Below are positions 9,300 through 17,196 of a stretch of 64,000 bases of DNA, in pieces (the first letter of the stretch is position 1; the number at the start of each line of letters is the position of its first letter). Location of the stretch: assembly GCF_947169445.1 (NCBI RefSeq), contig NZ_CAMVPU010000004.1:65869-129868 (forward strand). Direction: 5' to 3'. The translations under genes were made by a program, and so were the position numbers. A model generated the notes under the pieces. That model was not told the DNA's origin, ran no database searches, and saw nothing but the letters and a program-made list of their open reading frames with translations. The DNA is from an uncultured Butyrivibrio sp. (GTDB taxonomy: Bacteria; Bacillota; Clostridia; Lachnospirales; Lachnospiraceae).

Positions 9300-9800
9300 A
9301 CTTTTACTGCGTCTGTGCTCGACTAAGGTTCTTCTATTGCCTAATAGAGACAATTTCTCTTCAGACAATATTCCTTCGACAGCACAACTCCTTGTTCTTT
9401 TTAGTCTTTACCACAGGATAGCGATGCTAGATTATCACACCCTGAGTAAAAACATCCATTATACATGCCTCAAGTCTGGAACCACCATATCTTAGATCCA
9501 ATCTTCTTAAAGCACTTCCTGGGTCGAATGCCACTCCACAAACAATTCAAGTAACATTCGTCCTTGTTCTCCTTTTTTCACTTACAGAAAACCAATAAAG
9601 TCTTCTTTCAGCTTTTCATTTGTCTTTTCATTATTCCAGCACGATAATCTCTTTAGTTTTACATTACAGTTTTCACGGTATCGTGCCGCATTAAAAAGAA
9701 TTATTGATGTAGGGAATGCCTAATAAACTGCATTGTCCGCTATCATCACAACTCCTTTTCCTCCTTTTATCCATCCCCTAAAACTCGGAATGTAAACAAT
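9265..9800 (-). ncRNA. Candidate large structured RNA (segment 1)
   Basis: About 535 bases without a credible long ORF, ending in a strong minus-strand terminator. Possible stems include 9639-9646 with 9679-9686 (8 bp, GCACGATA), 9525-9530 with 9555-9560 (6 bp), 9408-9417 with 9441-9449 (two 4-bp helices) and 9315-9328 with 9373-9385 (helices around an internal loop). Length, AT-rich rumen-type context and mobile location resemble large ornate RNA classes such as ROOL, but I cannot confirm membership by eye. Against this reading, a very strong ribosome site near 9735 precedes an 8-codon ORF, and one frame across 9430-9530 reads as 34 open codons. A decayed coding region is therefore possible. 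Confidence 0.4.
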
Positions 9801-9809
9801 TTTCTCTAA

Positions 9810-10125
9810 CAAAAGGGCATAGTTGCCCTAAGTTAGTTGGTTTAATTATCCGCGATAGCCTGAAGTCGGCGGAACATTTCGTCCTTCAGGGACGTGTACA
9901 GCATATCAGCTGCATCTGGCTGTACATCTTGCCAACCGGAACTGCATGTCACCACCCAGCCCGTGCAACTTAGCTTTTAGTGAGCTTGGCGTTGGACTGC
10001 GTCGCCAAGTTCATACGCATCCTCGCAGCAGCCCGCATCGTTTTGTTAGGCCATGCGGAGCGATTGCCCTTCTTGCCATTATTATCGGCGGGACAGGTTA
10101 ATGGCAAGTACCATCCCCGTCTCAC
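9810..10125 (-). ncRNA. Candidate structured RNA (segment 2)
   Basis: About 315 bases, richer in GC than the flanks, with a run of strong hairpins: 10072-10080 with 10100-10108 (9 bp), 9985-9991 with 10003-10009 (7 bp), 9895-9902 with 9919-9926 (8 bp) and 9859-9865 with 9884-9890 (7 bp). A final hairpin at 9814-9829 is followed by TTTTG. A promoter-like sequence lies just upstream at 10131-10160. There is no long ORF. One minus-strand frame gives about 45 open codons (ending DEMFRRLQAIADN) without a good start, so a decayed gene is an alternative. I cannot assign it to a known RNA family. Confidence 0.5.
9811..9829 (-). terminator. Terminator of RNA segment 2
   Basis: A 6-bp stem (AGGGCA with TGCCCT, four-base loop ACTA) followed by TTTTG on the minus strand. 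It is modest in strength and could instead be an internal hairpin if both RNA segments form one molecule. Confidence 0.5.
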
Positions 10126-10130
10126 TTATC

Positions 10131-10160
10131 ATTATAATCCCTATTAGCATAGCGTGTACA
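10131..10160 (-). promoter_or_regulatory. Sigma-A-like promoter for RNA segment 2
   Basis: On the minus strand TGTACA (10155-10160) and TATAAT (10131-10136) are separated by 18 bases. The -10 box is perfect; the -35 box matches the consensus at four of six positions. Confidence 0.5.
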
Positions 10161-10228
10161 GCAAAATTTAGTTTTCAAATGATCGATATTACACCGAAAA
10201 AGGCGGACAGAATTGCCCACCTTCTCTA

Positions 10229-11296
10229 TCAATAATCTGCTTTCTCCTCTGTAACTACCACGCGGATTCTGCCAAGCTCGCTGCTTCCCCAAGGAGAAAA
10301 ATCAAGCTGGGGATCAGTAATGCATTCCACAGTAATGGCATATTTCAGCATATCGTCAATTGATCCTTCATCAGGTTCTACAGTCACTTTATATCTGCTT
10401 CCATCATCCTCCCAGTTTCTCTTACACTCCATCTGCTCAGTGCTATTCCCATCCCAAGGTACACTTATCGCAAGAAACGCAGGTGAGTCATTTTCTGGAA
10501 AGAAGCTTAAGTAGCTCCCCATGTAATATGACGGGCTAAAACTAACATATGCGTTCCCATTCTCATATTTGAAGTTCCGGCTCCAGATGGAACCTTCTTC
10601 CATCCCAACAAATGCCTCTTGACCGCCAACATTGTAGATTACGTAATAACAATCTGGAACCTCCGAAAAGATTGAATCGCTTAAGAATATCCATGAGCGG
10701 CATTCCTCTGTCATTTCTGACAGCGGCGCTCCGGGCATATATATCAAAAACTCATCCGCATTTTCAAATCCGTATGGGGTTGTGTAGACATATAAAATCT
10801 CGTCAACAATCTCACTGGTACCAACCTTCTCCTCATTCTCAATCTGCAAGTCCAGCAGCTTCATGGTATATATGTACTGACTATCTGTAGGCTCCGGCTC
10901 AGAAAACCTGCCAGAAAAATTACATATATATACTGTTCCATTCGGGTATCCTTCTCCAATATCCCCCATGTCAGAGTCATGGTACTGTCCAGTAAACGAG
11001 CCGTCTTCAGAAATCTCAACGTAAGTAGCCCAAGCGCCCGCACCGCTTGAAAAGTCAAACGAATCAGGCATTTCAGAAAAGATATTGCTGTTTTCTTCGG
11101 CCAAGGCAGACTCCCCAGCAACTGCTTCGACATCCAGTTTTTCTTCCGTAGAAGTATCTGATGAACTACTATCAACTGTCTGTTCCACTTCTGGGTTGGT
11201 CTGTATTGCTTCCTTTGCAGAACAGCCTGCCGAAGACAGCGCAACGCACAAAATCGATATCCCCGTTAAAAAGATGCGCATTTTCTTTAAAACCAT
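10229..11296 (-). CDS. Lipoprotein of unknown function
   Basis: This 355-residue protein has a lipoprotein signal (MVLKKMRIFLTGISILCVAL then SSAGC). A Ser/Thr/Glu-rich linker follows to about residue 70, then an extracellular domain rich in Tyr, Ser and acidic residues, with two FSEMPDS/FSEVPDC-type segments that hint at an internal duplication. I chose the ATG at 11296 because GAGAGG lies about nine bases upstream. It sits 32 bases downstream of the Pr6Pr-like membrane protein gene and is probably cotranscribed with it. No catalytic motif is seen. Confidence 0.75.
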   Translation of the reverse strand: MVLKKMRIFLTGISILCVALSSAGCSAKEAIQTNPEVEQTVDSSSSDTSTEEKLDVEAVAGESALAEENSNIFSEMPDSFDFSSGAGAWATYVEISEDGSFTGQYHDSDMGDIGEGYPNGTVYICNFSGRFSEPEPTDSQYIYTMKLLDLQIENEEKVGTSEIVDEILYVYTTPYGFENADEFLIYMPGAPLSEMTEECRSWIFLSDSIFSEVPDCYYVIYNVGGQEAFVGMEEGSIWSRNFKYENGNAYVSFSPSYYMGSYLSFFPENDSPAFLAISVPWDGNSTEQMECKRNWEDDGSRYKVTVEPDEGSIDDMLKYAITVECITDPQLDFSPWGSSELGRIRVVVTEEKADY

Positions 11297-11328
11297 AGTC
11301 TTTATCCTCTCATTAAACCGCTCATCAA

Positions 11329-11913
11329 TCATATATTCAGCAGGAAATAAAACGCAATACACATGATTGCAGTCCCTACATGCATCATCACATAGGATAT
11401 TTTCCATCTCCCGGCAGTGTTAAAACCATAAAAATCCTCCCATCTCTTTTCCACAGGAGCATGAAGAATCTTATACAGGTACAGTGGGGCATACAGCACA
11501 ACCGGTATCATGCCTATAAATGCTGCTCCAAGGCTTATTCCTCTTCTCTCAAAGATGCACAATGAAGCAATGGCAAGCAGCGGGGTGATTAGATGCATGA
11601 ACAGATCTGAGCCCTTGAAAAGAACTGCATATCCATAGATACGCCCCAGGAAAATGACAACTGTAAGCAGTGTTACTGTGACAGCTGCTGTACCAATAAT
11701 CTTAAGGTAATATGCCCATTCTGAATCCGGAAAGAAACACATGCATATGGCAGCCACTGCACAAAGGACATTGCTTTGAACCGTGAAAAACCTAAATGCT
11801 TTTCTAGCTTTGGCCGGGCACCATTTTCCGTTCTCCCAGAAATATCTGGCGGTCAGGATAAGCGTCACAACAAATATTATGAAGTTGATCCCAAAAGAAA
11901 TTCTTTCTGTCAT
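11329..11913 (-). CDS. Pr6Pr / FAR-17a/AIG1-like membrane protein
   Basis: This 194-residue protein has about six predicted membrane helices. Typical family features are visible: FRFFTVQSNVLCAV in the second helix region, DLFMHLITPLLAI with a conserved His in the fourth, and a C-terminal helix pair. The FAR-17a/AIG1 superfamily includes eukaryotic lipid (FAHFA) hydrolases; the bacterial Pr6Pr members are uncharacterised, so a hydrolase role is only a suggestion. The ribosome site is weak (AGG about 11 bases upstream). The lipoprotein gene follows at once. Confidence 0.6.
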   Translation of the reverse strand: MTERISFGINFIIFVVTLILTARYFWENGKWCPAKARKAFRFFTVQSNVLCAVAAICMCFFPDSEWAYYLKIIGTAAVTVTLLTVVIFLGRIYGYAVLFKGSDLFMHLITPLLAIASLCIFERRGISLGAAFIGMIPVVLYAPLYLYKILHAPVEKRWEDFYGFNTAGRWKISYVMMHVGTAIMCIAFYFLLNI

Positions 11914-12007
11914 TATTGTTAAAACCTGTACCGAGTCATTCGCGTATATCTATCATAACATCCTATAAATAATCGTTAAAGCTACATCCCCAGCGTCTAA
12001 AATCAGC

Positions 12008-14890
12008 TTAAAGCGGATGCGTCTGATCAAAATATACGTCTGTAAAACTGAATGCTCTTGGATCTGATGCCTTATATTTCTTCTGTTCCTGCCTTTCGAT
12101 ATCCTCATCCTGGCGTTTTTCTTCATCGGAACGCCTTGTACTTTCTGTCTGTTCTTCTATTTCAAGCTTCTCGTCCTGCTTCCCAAACTTACCGCCACGG
12201 GTAAAGACTTCACTGGTAGCAAGGCCGTAGTTATATTTGAGCCTCTGCAGATTCTTATACTCGCGCTTCAATGCTTCTATATCCTGCAGCCTGCCTTCCA
12301 GCTTATCAATATCGCCACGGACAATCTTTTTCTCCTTATCATAATCTTCCGGTTTGATACCAAGATCCATTAGTTGCTGCTCGGCATCACGAAGCTGCAT
12401 TATGATTTTCTGGATATGTGGCTCATAATCAAGAAGGTGCTGTTCAAATAATGTGTCGTTCCTATTCTGAGCAGTGTCTACATCGCTCTGCAGGCAGTCC
12501 GGTATCGCATCTTTCTTTAACAGATAATCAGTCAGGCTGTATATCTCGCTCTTTGACAAAGCATCAAGCGGGACAGTTATTTCAATGCCCCTTATTCTGA
12601 GAAGATCCTGTGCCTGTTGGACATACGATGATGCTGGCGCTTCATATGGCTTAAGGACATTTGGCTTTTGAACATATTTTCTCCTATCTGGAAGGAGCTT
12701 AAGATAGCTCTCAACCTCTTTTACATCCTCAAGAGTTAATGTCTCGACCGGTCTTGATAATGCCAGACTCTTATCTGCATCAGCTTCAAGCATCATTACT
12801 ATCTTATCCCGGCTCATGACATCTGCCAGAGGAGCGGTTAGACTGGTCTTTGCTGTAAAGAAATGGATGAGCTGCATGGCATCATATTTTGTCAGAGTAT
12901 CAGTATCCATCTCCATATTCTCAAACATACGGAGTCTTTCCTTATCTGCGTCCAATGCCCTGCCTTCAAGGATTTCTGTAACCTTATTCTTCTGAGCATC
13001 TGTAGCCGGTTCCTGGTATTTTTCTTTTTCTCCTGCAAGGCGCTTTTTGAGGATATAGCTGTACTTGTCAAAAAGTTCCTTATCTTCCTTATCCCTTCCC
13101 TCAACAAGAACTGCCGGCTTCTTACTGCTCTTTCCCTGCAGATATGAGATAACTTCTGCCGCCTCGCGGGCGTTAAGCTCATCATACTTACAGGTAAGCT
13201 TATAAATATTGTTGTATTTCTGAAGCTGGATGTATAGTTCTCTCCTCTGGGAAGGCGTTGCAGGGTTTTCACGGGCTTTATTCAGCCTTACCTGTGTATC
13301 ATCCAGAGCATTTAGAAACAAACTTGATTCATTAAAGCCAGAACCTAAAAGCTGCTCTCTATAGCTTTCAATATCATTAAGAAGAGATAACACTTTCTCA
13401 GAATACTCTGCATCCAGTTCAAGATCCTTAACTTCTTTCCTGGCAATAGAAAGTTTTGTTCCTATCTCCTTAACAAGGTCTTCCAGCTCTACCTTAGTAT
13501 GGATATCAAGCTCCTGACACATCTTAAGAGAGTCTATCATCTGACGCTCTTTCCATGCCCAGTCTCTGTGTATGGGGTTCATGGGCTGAGCTTTGGATGC
13601 TGTCATATCACGAAATCTGTCCTTAAGAGCTCTTATGATCTTTATGGCTACAAGGAATATCATTTCAAGGTCGCTTCTTCTCCTACCGGACAGAGTATAT
13701 CTTGATACAAAGATATGGATTGGATTATGGGACTTTTTAACAGACGGATCATCAATATTCTGCTTAACAGCTTCGTCTGCCATATTCTTAGCAAGGTCTT
13801 TTGATTCTTTAAGGCCGGCAAAATGTTCCATAATTGCAGTCTTCTCAAACTCAGATCCAAGCCTCTTGTCACGGCAGCGGTATTCATCCTCGCCCGGCAT
13901 AATATAGGTGATATGCCTCTCGGTTTCGCGGATCCCATAACCAGAATCTTTCATGATCTCAATAAACTGGTCATAAGAACGTGCAATTCTGACAGCACCC
14001 CTGATATCCTGCTTCATCTGCTCTTTCCAGCTCTGACCTTCCTGCTTGCTCTTCCACTCAGCCCAGTCAATAGCCTTGCCCTGTTCCTGCGAAAGCGACG
14101 GCAGGACAGGCAGTCCAAATTTTCTTGAAAGATCATCGCACACCTGACGGGCATACATAAGACTGTCCAGATTGTCATGATATTTATGTGAACCGTCCTT
14201 AGCATAAGCACTCATTACAATATGGTCATGTGGATGGGCTTTATCCATATGGGTAGATATAACAGCCTGATACTGACCGCCACCCACCTGTTTGATAAAT
14301 TCAAGACCGATCTGATGACAGATACGAGGATCAATCTTATATCCGCAGACAGATTCCGGCGGAAAGCTGAGTACCCACATATAAGCTGTACGCGCCTGCA
14401 TCTCCTTTTCATAGGTCTCATACCTGCACTTGCCATCTGCATCATGCCATACAGGTGCTTTCTCGTCATAGATCATATTCCCATTTGTATCAAGTACGGG
14501 CTGACCATCCTCATCAAGCTTTGCCCTGAATATCCGCCTTGCTGTATGGGTGGTCAGATGCTCGTCATGGTTCTGATAATAAAGATCCATGGTCGCCTGA
14601 AACTGTTCTACAGCCATATCCGGGTCGCACATATATCCGGAAACAAGTTCCTGTACCGTTCCCATATCACCTTGATATGTTGTTTTTTCAGGATTGGCAG
14701 CATAATCAAATGCGTTCTCTGCATTGGCATCCATCTGGATACCGGAGCCGGATGGAGCAATACCGCTATCCTGATCAAACCATTCCTGATGCTTTGACAT
14801 ATCTGTTTTTTCATCATTAGCAATATAGTCTATGGGATTACTGATCGCATTCTGTGTTCCATGATAAGCTTTTATTCGTACTACTGACAT
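12008..14890 (-). CDS. MobP-type relaxase
   Basis: This 960-residue protein is a conjugative relaxase that nicks the plasmid at oriT and pilots the strand into the recipient. The relaxase/mobilisation nuclease domain covers about residues 1-250. The metal-binding histidine motif is STHMDKAHPHDHIVMS (about 212-227), with His at 214, 219 and 222. The N-terminus has two related NPIDYIANDEKT-like segments flanking an acidic insertion, which is longer than in typical MobA/MobL proteins. The catalytic Tyr is not certain. Residues 430-960 are a helical, charged C-terminal region ending in a coiled coil, without an obvious helicase or primase motif. The start overlaps the end of the accessory gene by 10 bases, indicating translational coupling. 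Confidence 0.9.
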   Translation of the reverse strand: MSVVRIKAYHGTQNAISNPIDYIANDEKTDMSKHQEWFDQDSGIAPSGSGIQMDANAENAFDYAANPEKTTYQGDMGTVQELVSGYMCDPDMAVEQFQATMDLYYQNHDEHLTTHTARRIFRAKLDEDGQPVLDTNGNMIYDEKAPVWHDADGKCRYETYEKEMQARTAYMWVLSFPPESVCGYKIDPRICHQIGLEFIKQVGGGQYQAVISTHMDKAHPHDHIVMSAYAKDGSHKYHDNLDSLMYARQVCDDLSRKFGLPVLPSLSQEQGKAIDWAEWKSKQEGQSWKEQMKQDIRGAVRIARSYDQFIEIMKDSGYGIRETERHITYIMPGEDEYRCRDKRLGSEFEKTAIMEHFAGLKESKDLAKNMADEAVKQNIDDPSVKKSHNPIHIFVSRYTLSGRRRSDLEMIFLVAIKIIRALKDRFRDMTASKAQPMNPIHRDWAWKERQMIDSLKMCQELDIHTKVELEDLVKEIGTKLSIARKEVKDLELDAEYSEKVLSLLNDIESYREQLLGSGFNESSLFLNALDDTQVRLNKARENPATPSQRRELYIQLQKYNNIYKLTCKYDELNAREAAEVISYLQGKSSKKPAVLVEGRDKEDKELFDKYSYILKKRLAGEKEKYQEPATDAQKNKVTEILEGRALDADKERLRMFENMEMDTDTLTKYDAMQLIHFFTAKTSLTAPLADVMSRDKIVMMLEADADKSLALSRPVETLTLEDVKEVESYLKLLPDRRKYVQKPNVLKPYEAPASSYVQQAQDLLRIRGIEITVPLDALSKSEIYSLTDYLLKKDAIPDCLQSDVDTAQNRNDTLFEQHLLDYEPHIQKIIMQLRDAEQQLMDLGIKPEDYDKEKKIVRGDIDKLEGRLQDIEALKREYKNLQRLKYNYGLATSEVFTRGGKFGKQDEKLEIEEQTESTRRSDEEKRQDEDIERQEQKKYKASDPRAFSFTDVYFDQTHPL

Positions 14891-15762
14891 AGTGACTTCT
14901 CCTTTCTGGTCTTACGTCTTTCTGCTTTGCTTCTTGTTCTTTCATGAATCTTTAAATCATATTCTTCAAATAAAGATCTGCGGTCGTTCTCAACAATCTT
15001 CCATATTTCCTTTTCATACTGCTGGACCTTTTTATATAGCTTTTCAAGTTCCCTGCCCTGGTCGGCACACTCATATCCTTGGAAATACATCATGGTAATA
15101 AACGGCTTTGCATACCGAAGCGCTGAGTACAATCTTTCTGCCATGAGATTTAGGTCATCTGTCTTGCGCGTAAGCTTGATGTACCTACTGGACAGGATAA
15201 GATTTCTGAAATAGCCTGATACATCTCTTGAGCTATTTTGAGAACTATCTATATTAAGGATAATCCTGTCCTTCTCTTCCTGTGTTACTGTCAGAAGAAC
15301 ATCACTTGGCTTAGGAACGGACACTTCTATATCAGTCTTTCTATATGAACTGCGCGGCGCTTTTGAGATAGCCTGTGATATGAGTTCACGTTCCCTGGCA
15401 ATATCTGATTCTCTGATATCAACCAGTTTTCTGTAACACTTGTCAAGATATGCTGACAGTTCCTTGAAAAGCTTAATCATACTCTCGCCATCATCAAGAC
15501 CTACTTCTGGGTGATCACGATCTCGGGAAATGACAAGATGGTAATATCCGCTGGCCTTAAAAGTCAGGGTGTCTAATCTGATGTTCATCTCTGTAAGATT
15601 ATGGACTGCTATCTCATAGGTGGACATAACTACATTTAGGGATAAATCTTTTAGGTATGCATTCATAGACAGATCCTTAAATGCCGCTTTCTGTTTTAAG
15701 ATGGTATAGGATTTCTCATCAAGGCATATATGGATGCATAGCTGGGATTGTGTTCTTGGCAT
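14881..15762 (-). CDS. Relaxosome accessory protein (MobC-like)
   Basis: This 293-residue protein lies immediately upstream of the relaxase and overlaps it by 10 bases, the usual place for a relaxosome accessory protein that binds oriT. Its N-terminus (MPRTQSQLCIHICLDEKSYT then KQKAAFKDLSMNAYLK) fits a ribbon-helix-helix DNA-binding fold followed by helices. A second similar stretch (LLTVTQEEKDRIILNIDSS) follows in the middle, suggesting two such domains. The C-terminus is basic and helical. I chose the ATG at 15762 because AAAGGA lies ten bases upstream. Function is assigned from position and fold. Confidence 0.7.
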   Translation of the reverse strand: MPRTQSQLCIHICLDEKSYTILKQKAAFKDLSMNAYLKDLSLNVVMSTYEIAVHNLTEMNIRLDTLTFKASGYYHLVISRDRDHPEVGLDDGESMIKLFKELSAYLDKCYRKLVDIRESDIARERELISQAISKAPRSSYRKTDIEVSVPKPSDVLLTVTQEEKDRIILNIDSSQNSSRDVSGYFRNLILSSRYIKLTRKTDDLNLMAERLYSALRYAKPFITMMYFQGYECADQGRELEKLYKKVQQYEKEIWKIVENDRRSLFEEYDLKIHERTRSKAERRKTRKEKSLCQ

Positions 15763-15780
15763 TAGTCTGTTTTCCTTTCT

Positions 15781-15952
15781 GAAATCCCGGCGGGGATTTC
15801 TTATTTTCAGCATCAGCTGAAAGGGTTCGGGCGTAGCCTGACAAGGTCTCGGGCGTGAGCCTGAGCAAGCGATAGTACAACGTACTATCTGTGCTTGTAA
15901 GGAGTCGTGGTGATGAACTCTATTCTGCTCCTAAGTGATATTACGACTCCTT
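15781..15952. other. Putative oriT region
   Basis: Directly upstream of the mob genes lies a cluster of symmetric repeats: an 8-bp inverted repeat at 15781-15800 (GAAATCCC, loop GGCG), two near-identical direct repeats CGGGCGTAGCCTGA (15828-15841) and CGGGCGTGAGCCTGA (15850-15864), an inverted repeat at 15866-15897 (GATAGTAC loop AAC, extended by CAAGC/GCTTG) and a 10-bp inverted repeat AAGGAGTCGT at 15899-15908 with 15943-15952. Inverted repeats beside a nick site are the hallmark of MOB-P origins of transfer. The nick position cannot be set from sequence alone. Confidence 0.6.
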
Positions 15953-15968
15953 CTGCGACTGCTTGGCA
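15939..15968 (-). promoter_or_regulatory. CGTAATA-type regulatory site A (mob operon)
   Basis: CGTAATA on the minus strand (15939-15945), reading toward the accessory protein and relaxase genes. The upstream half is weak (TGCCAAG at 15962-15968 versus GCACAGG). It lies in one arm of a 10-bp inverted repeat. Confidence 0.4.
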
Positions 15969-16099
15969 GGCGCTTATATAGGTAAACAGACTTGCTAAAT
16001 ACCGCCCAGCTCTTATAGGCGGATGTAGTAAATCAACCTGCATCCGGTCCCTGCAAAAAATCATCTCCCAGATGATCAATCCCACAAAATCAGTTCAAA

Positions 16100-16423
16100 A
16101 AGGACAGTAACACATACATTAAGGACAGTAATCATTGCTATACGGCACTCTGCAATATCGCTGCTGTCCTTACCCATGGCAATAGATCACGTTGCATTAG
16201 TCCAGCTGTCCTTTTAACAGTTCCTGCTGTCCTTGCTATACCTATTAAGTGTAGTTAATGCTTCTTTACTGTCCCTTTTACATGAGTTAAGTGCAGTTAC
16301 TATGTTTTTACTGTCCTTTTCTGCGTAGTAAAAGCACGTATAGCCCATGTAAGTGCTGTTCATATCTATCAGCTATACTCTGCGAAATCGGTACTGTCCT
16401 TAACACCCACGTAAAGGCACTTA
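16100..16423. repeat. 21-bp phased repeat array, probable parC centromere
   Basis: Two copies of AAGGACAGTA (16100, 16121) and six of the opposite orientation (G/T)(C/A)CTGTCC(T/C)T. The CTGTCC cores start at 16164, 16206, 16227, 16269, 16311 and 16394. Core-to-core steps are 42, 21, 42, 42 and 83, and the forward pair is 21 apart, so nearly all lie at multiples of two DNA turns. A second motif TTAAGTG(T/C)AGTTA at 16245 and 16287 (42 apart) interleaves in the same phase, with degenerate versions near 16350 and 16417. The position just upstream of the ParR-like/ParM-like operon suggests the centromere and autoregulatory operator bound by the ParR-like protein. Confidence 0.7.
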
Positions 16424-16429
16424 GCGTTT

Positions 16430-16459
16430 GTTCAAGCAAAGCTCCAATAACTCGTAATA
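16430..16459 (+). promoter_or_regulatory. CGTAATA-type regulatory site B (par operon)
   Basis: CGTAATA at 16453-16459, with GTTCAAG (four of seven matches to GCACAGG) 16 bases upstream. It lies about 56 bases before the ParR-like gene and just downstream of the 21-bp repeat array. Confidence 0.45.
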
Positions 16460-16515
16460 TCAATTAGAGGAATTTAATTGAATCTATAGAAAGGAATTTA
16501 ATAAGGTGATGCGAC

Positions 16516-17196
16516 ATGAGTACAATTCGTGTAGTTCTTCATTTTGAAGAAGACGATAACAACTCCATGCAGCTGTACCAGATATTACAGAATATCAAAA
16601 GAGGTAAAAGGGCGACGGTTCTTGCTGATAACATCATGGCGAATCTGGCAGAGCATAACCTGCTATCTACATTTGGATCATCTCCAGAAGCAATGGCATC
16701 TCTGCTGACGGCTCTATCTACTAACTACAGGATGGGTATTGCACCGCAGCCAGTTAGTAATTCATCAGCCCCGCCCACACAGGTACAGCAGACGAAAAAG
16801 AAACCAAAGAAGAAATTGGAAGATATAGCACCTGTAAAAACTCCCAGAGTAGTCCAACAGGTAGCTAAACCAGTAACAGCTGAGCAGCAATCTGTTCCGG
16901 TAGCGACAGATATCAACCAGTCAGAACAAGAGTCCACAGTAATGTCATTGACCGCTGAGGAATACAAAAATATGGAATTACAGGATGCTCGTGACTATCT
17001 GTTAAATGAGATAGTCAAAAACGAAGACCAGCGCATCCGCCTTAATGCGCAATGGCAGTCGTGGGATGAAGAAGATCTTTTTGAATACTTCTTTAATAAC
17101 TGCCCACTGCTCCCTGCGGATCACGCAGACCTGAAAACATTAATAGACTCCCGGCTTGCAGAGCAGGGTTACAAAATGGAGGATGAAGCTTTATGA
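16516..17196 (+). CDS. ParR-like centromere-binding protein
   Basis: This 226-residue protein precedes the actin-like ATPase and overlaps it by four bases (ATGA). Its N-terminus (IRVVLHFEEDDNNSMQLYQI then GKRATVLADNIMANL) fits the ribbon-helix-helix start of ParR proteins, which bind centromere repeats and tether them to ParM filaments. A Pro/Lys/Gln-rich linker (about 80-150) leads to a helical C-terminal part. It is about twice the length of R1 ParR (117 residues). The ribosome site AAGGTGA lies six bases upstream. The phased repeat array upstream supports this role. In the related alp7 system the order of genes is reversed, so the identification rests on fold and position. Confidence 0.6.
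   Translation: MSTIRVVLHFEEDDNNSMQLYQILQNIKRGKRATVLADNIMANLAEHNLLSTFGSSPEAMASLLTALSTNYRMGIAPQPVSNSSAPPTQVQQTKKKPKKKLEDIAPVKTPRVVQQVAKPVTAEQQSVPVATDINQSEQESTVMSLTAEEYKNMELQDARDYLLNEIVKNEDQRIRLNAQWQSWDEEDLFEYFFNNCPLLPADHADLKTLIDSRLAEQGYKMEDEAL

Noticed and set aside
10045..10051. GTTAGGC, which matches the attC core site of integrons
   Set aside because: No matching RYYYAAC partner at the right distance, no integrase and no cassette. A 7-base degenerate match is expected by chance.
10637..10643. Further CGTAATA inside the 10229 lipoprotein gene, and others inside coding regions such as 26043
   Set aside because: They lie within genes and lack the GCACAGG half 16 bases upstream, so they are background.
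14222..14797. Plus-strand open frame of 191 codons antisense to the relaxase
   Set aside because: Lies opposite the conserved relaxase histidine motif region and lacks a ribosome site. It is explained by codon bias of the real gene.
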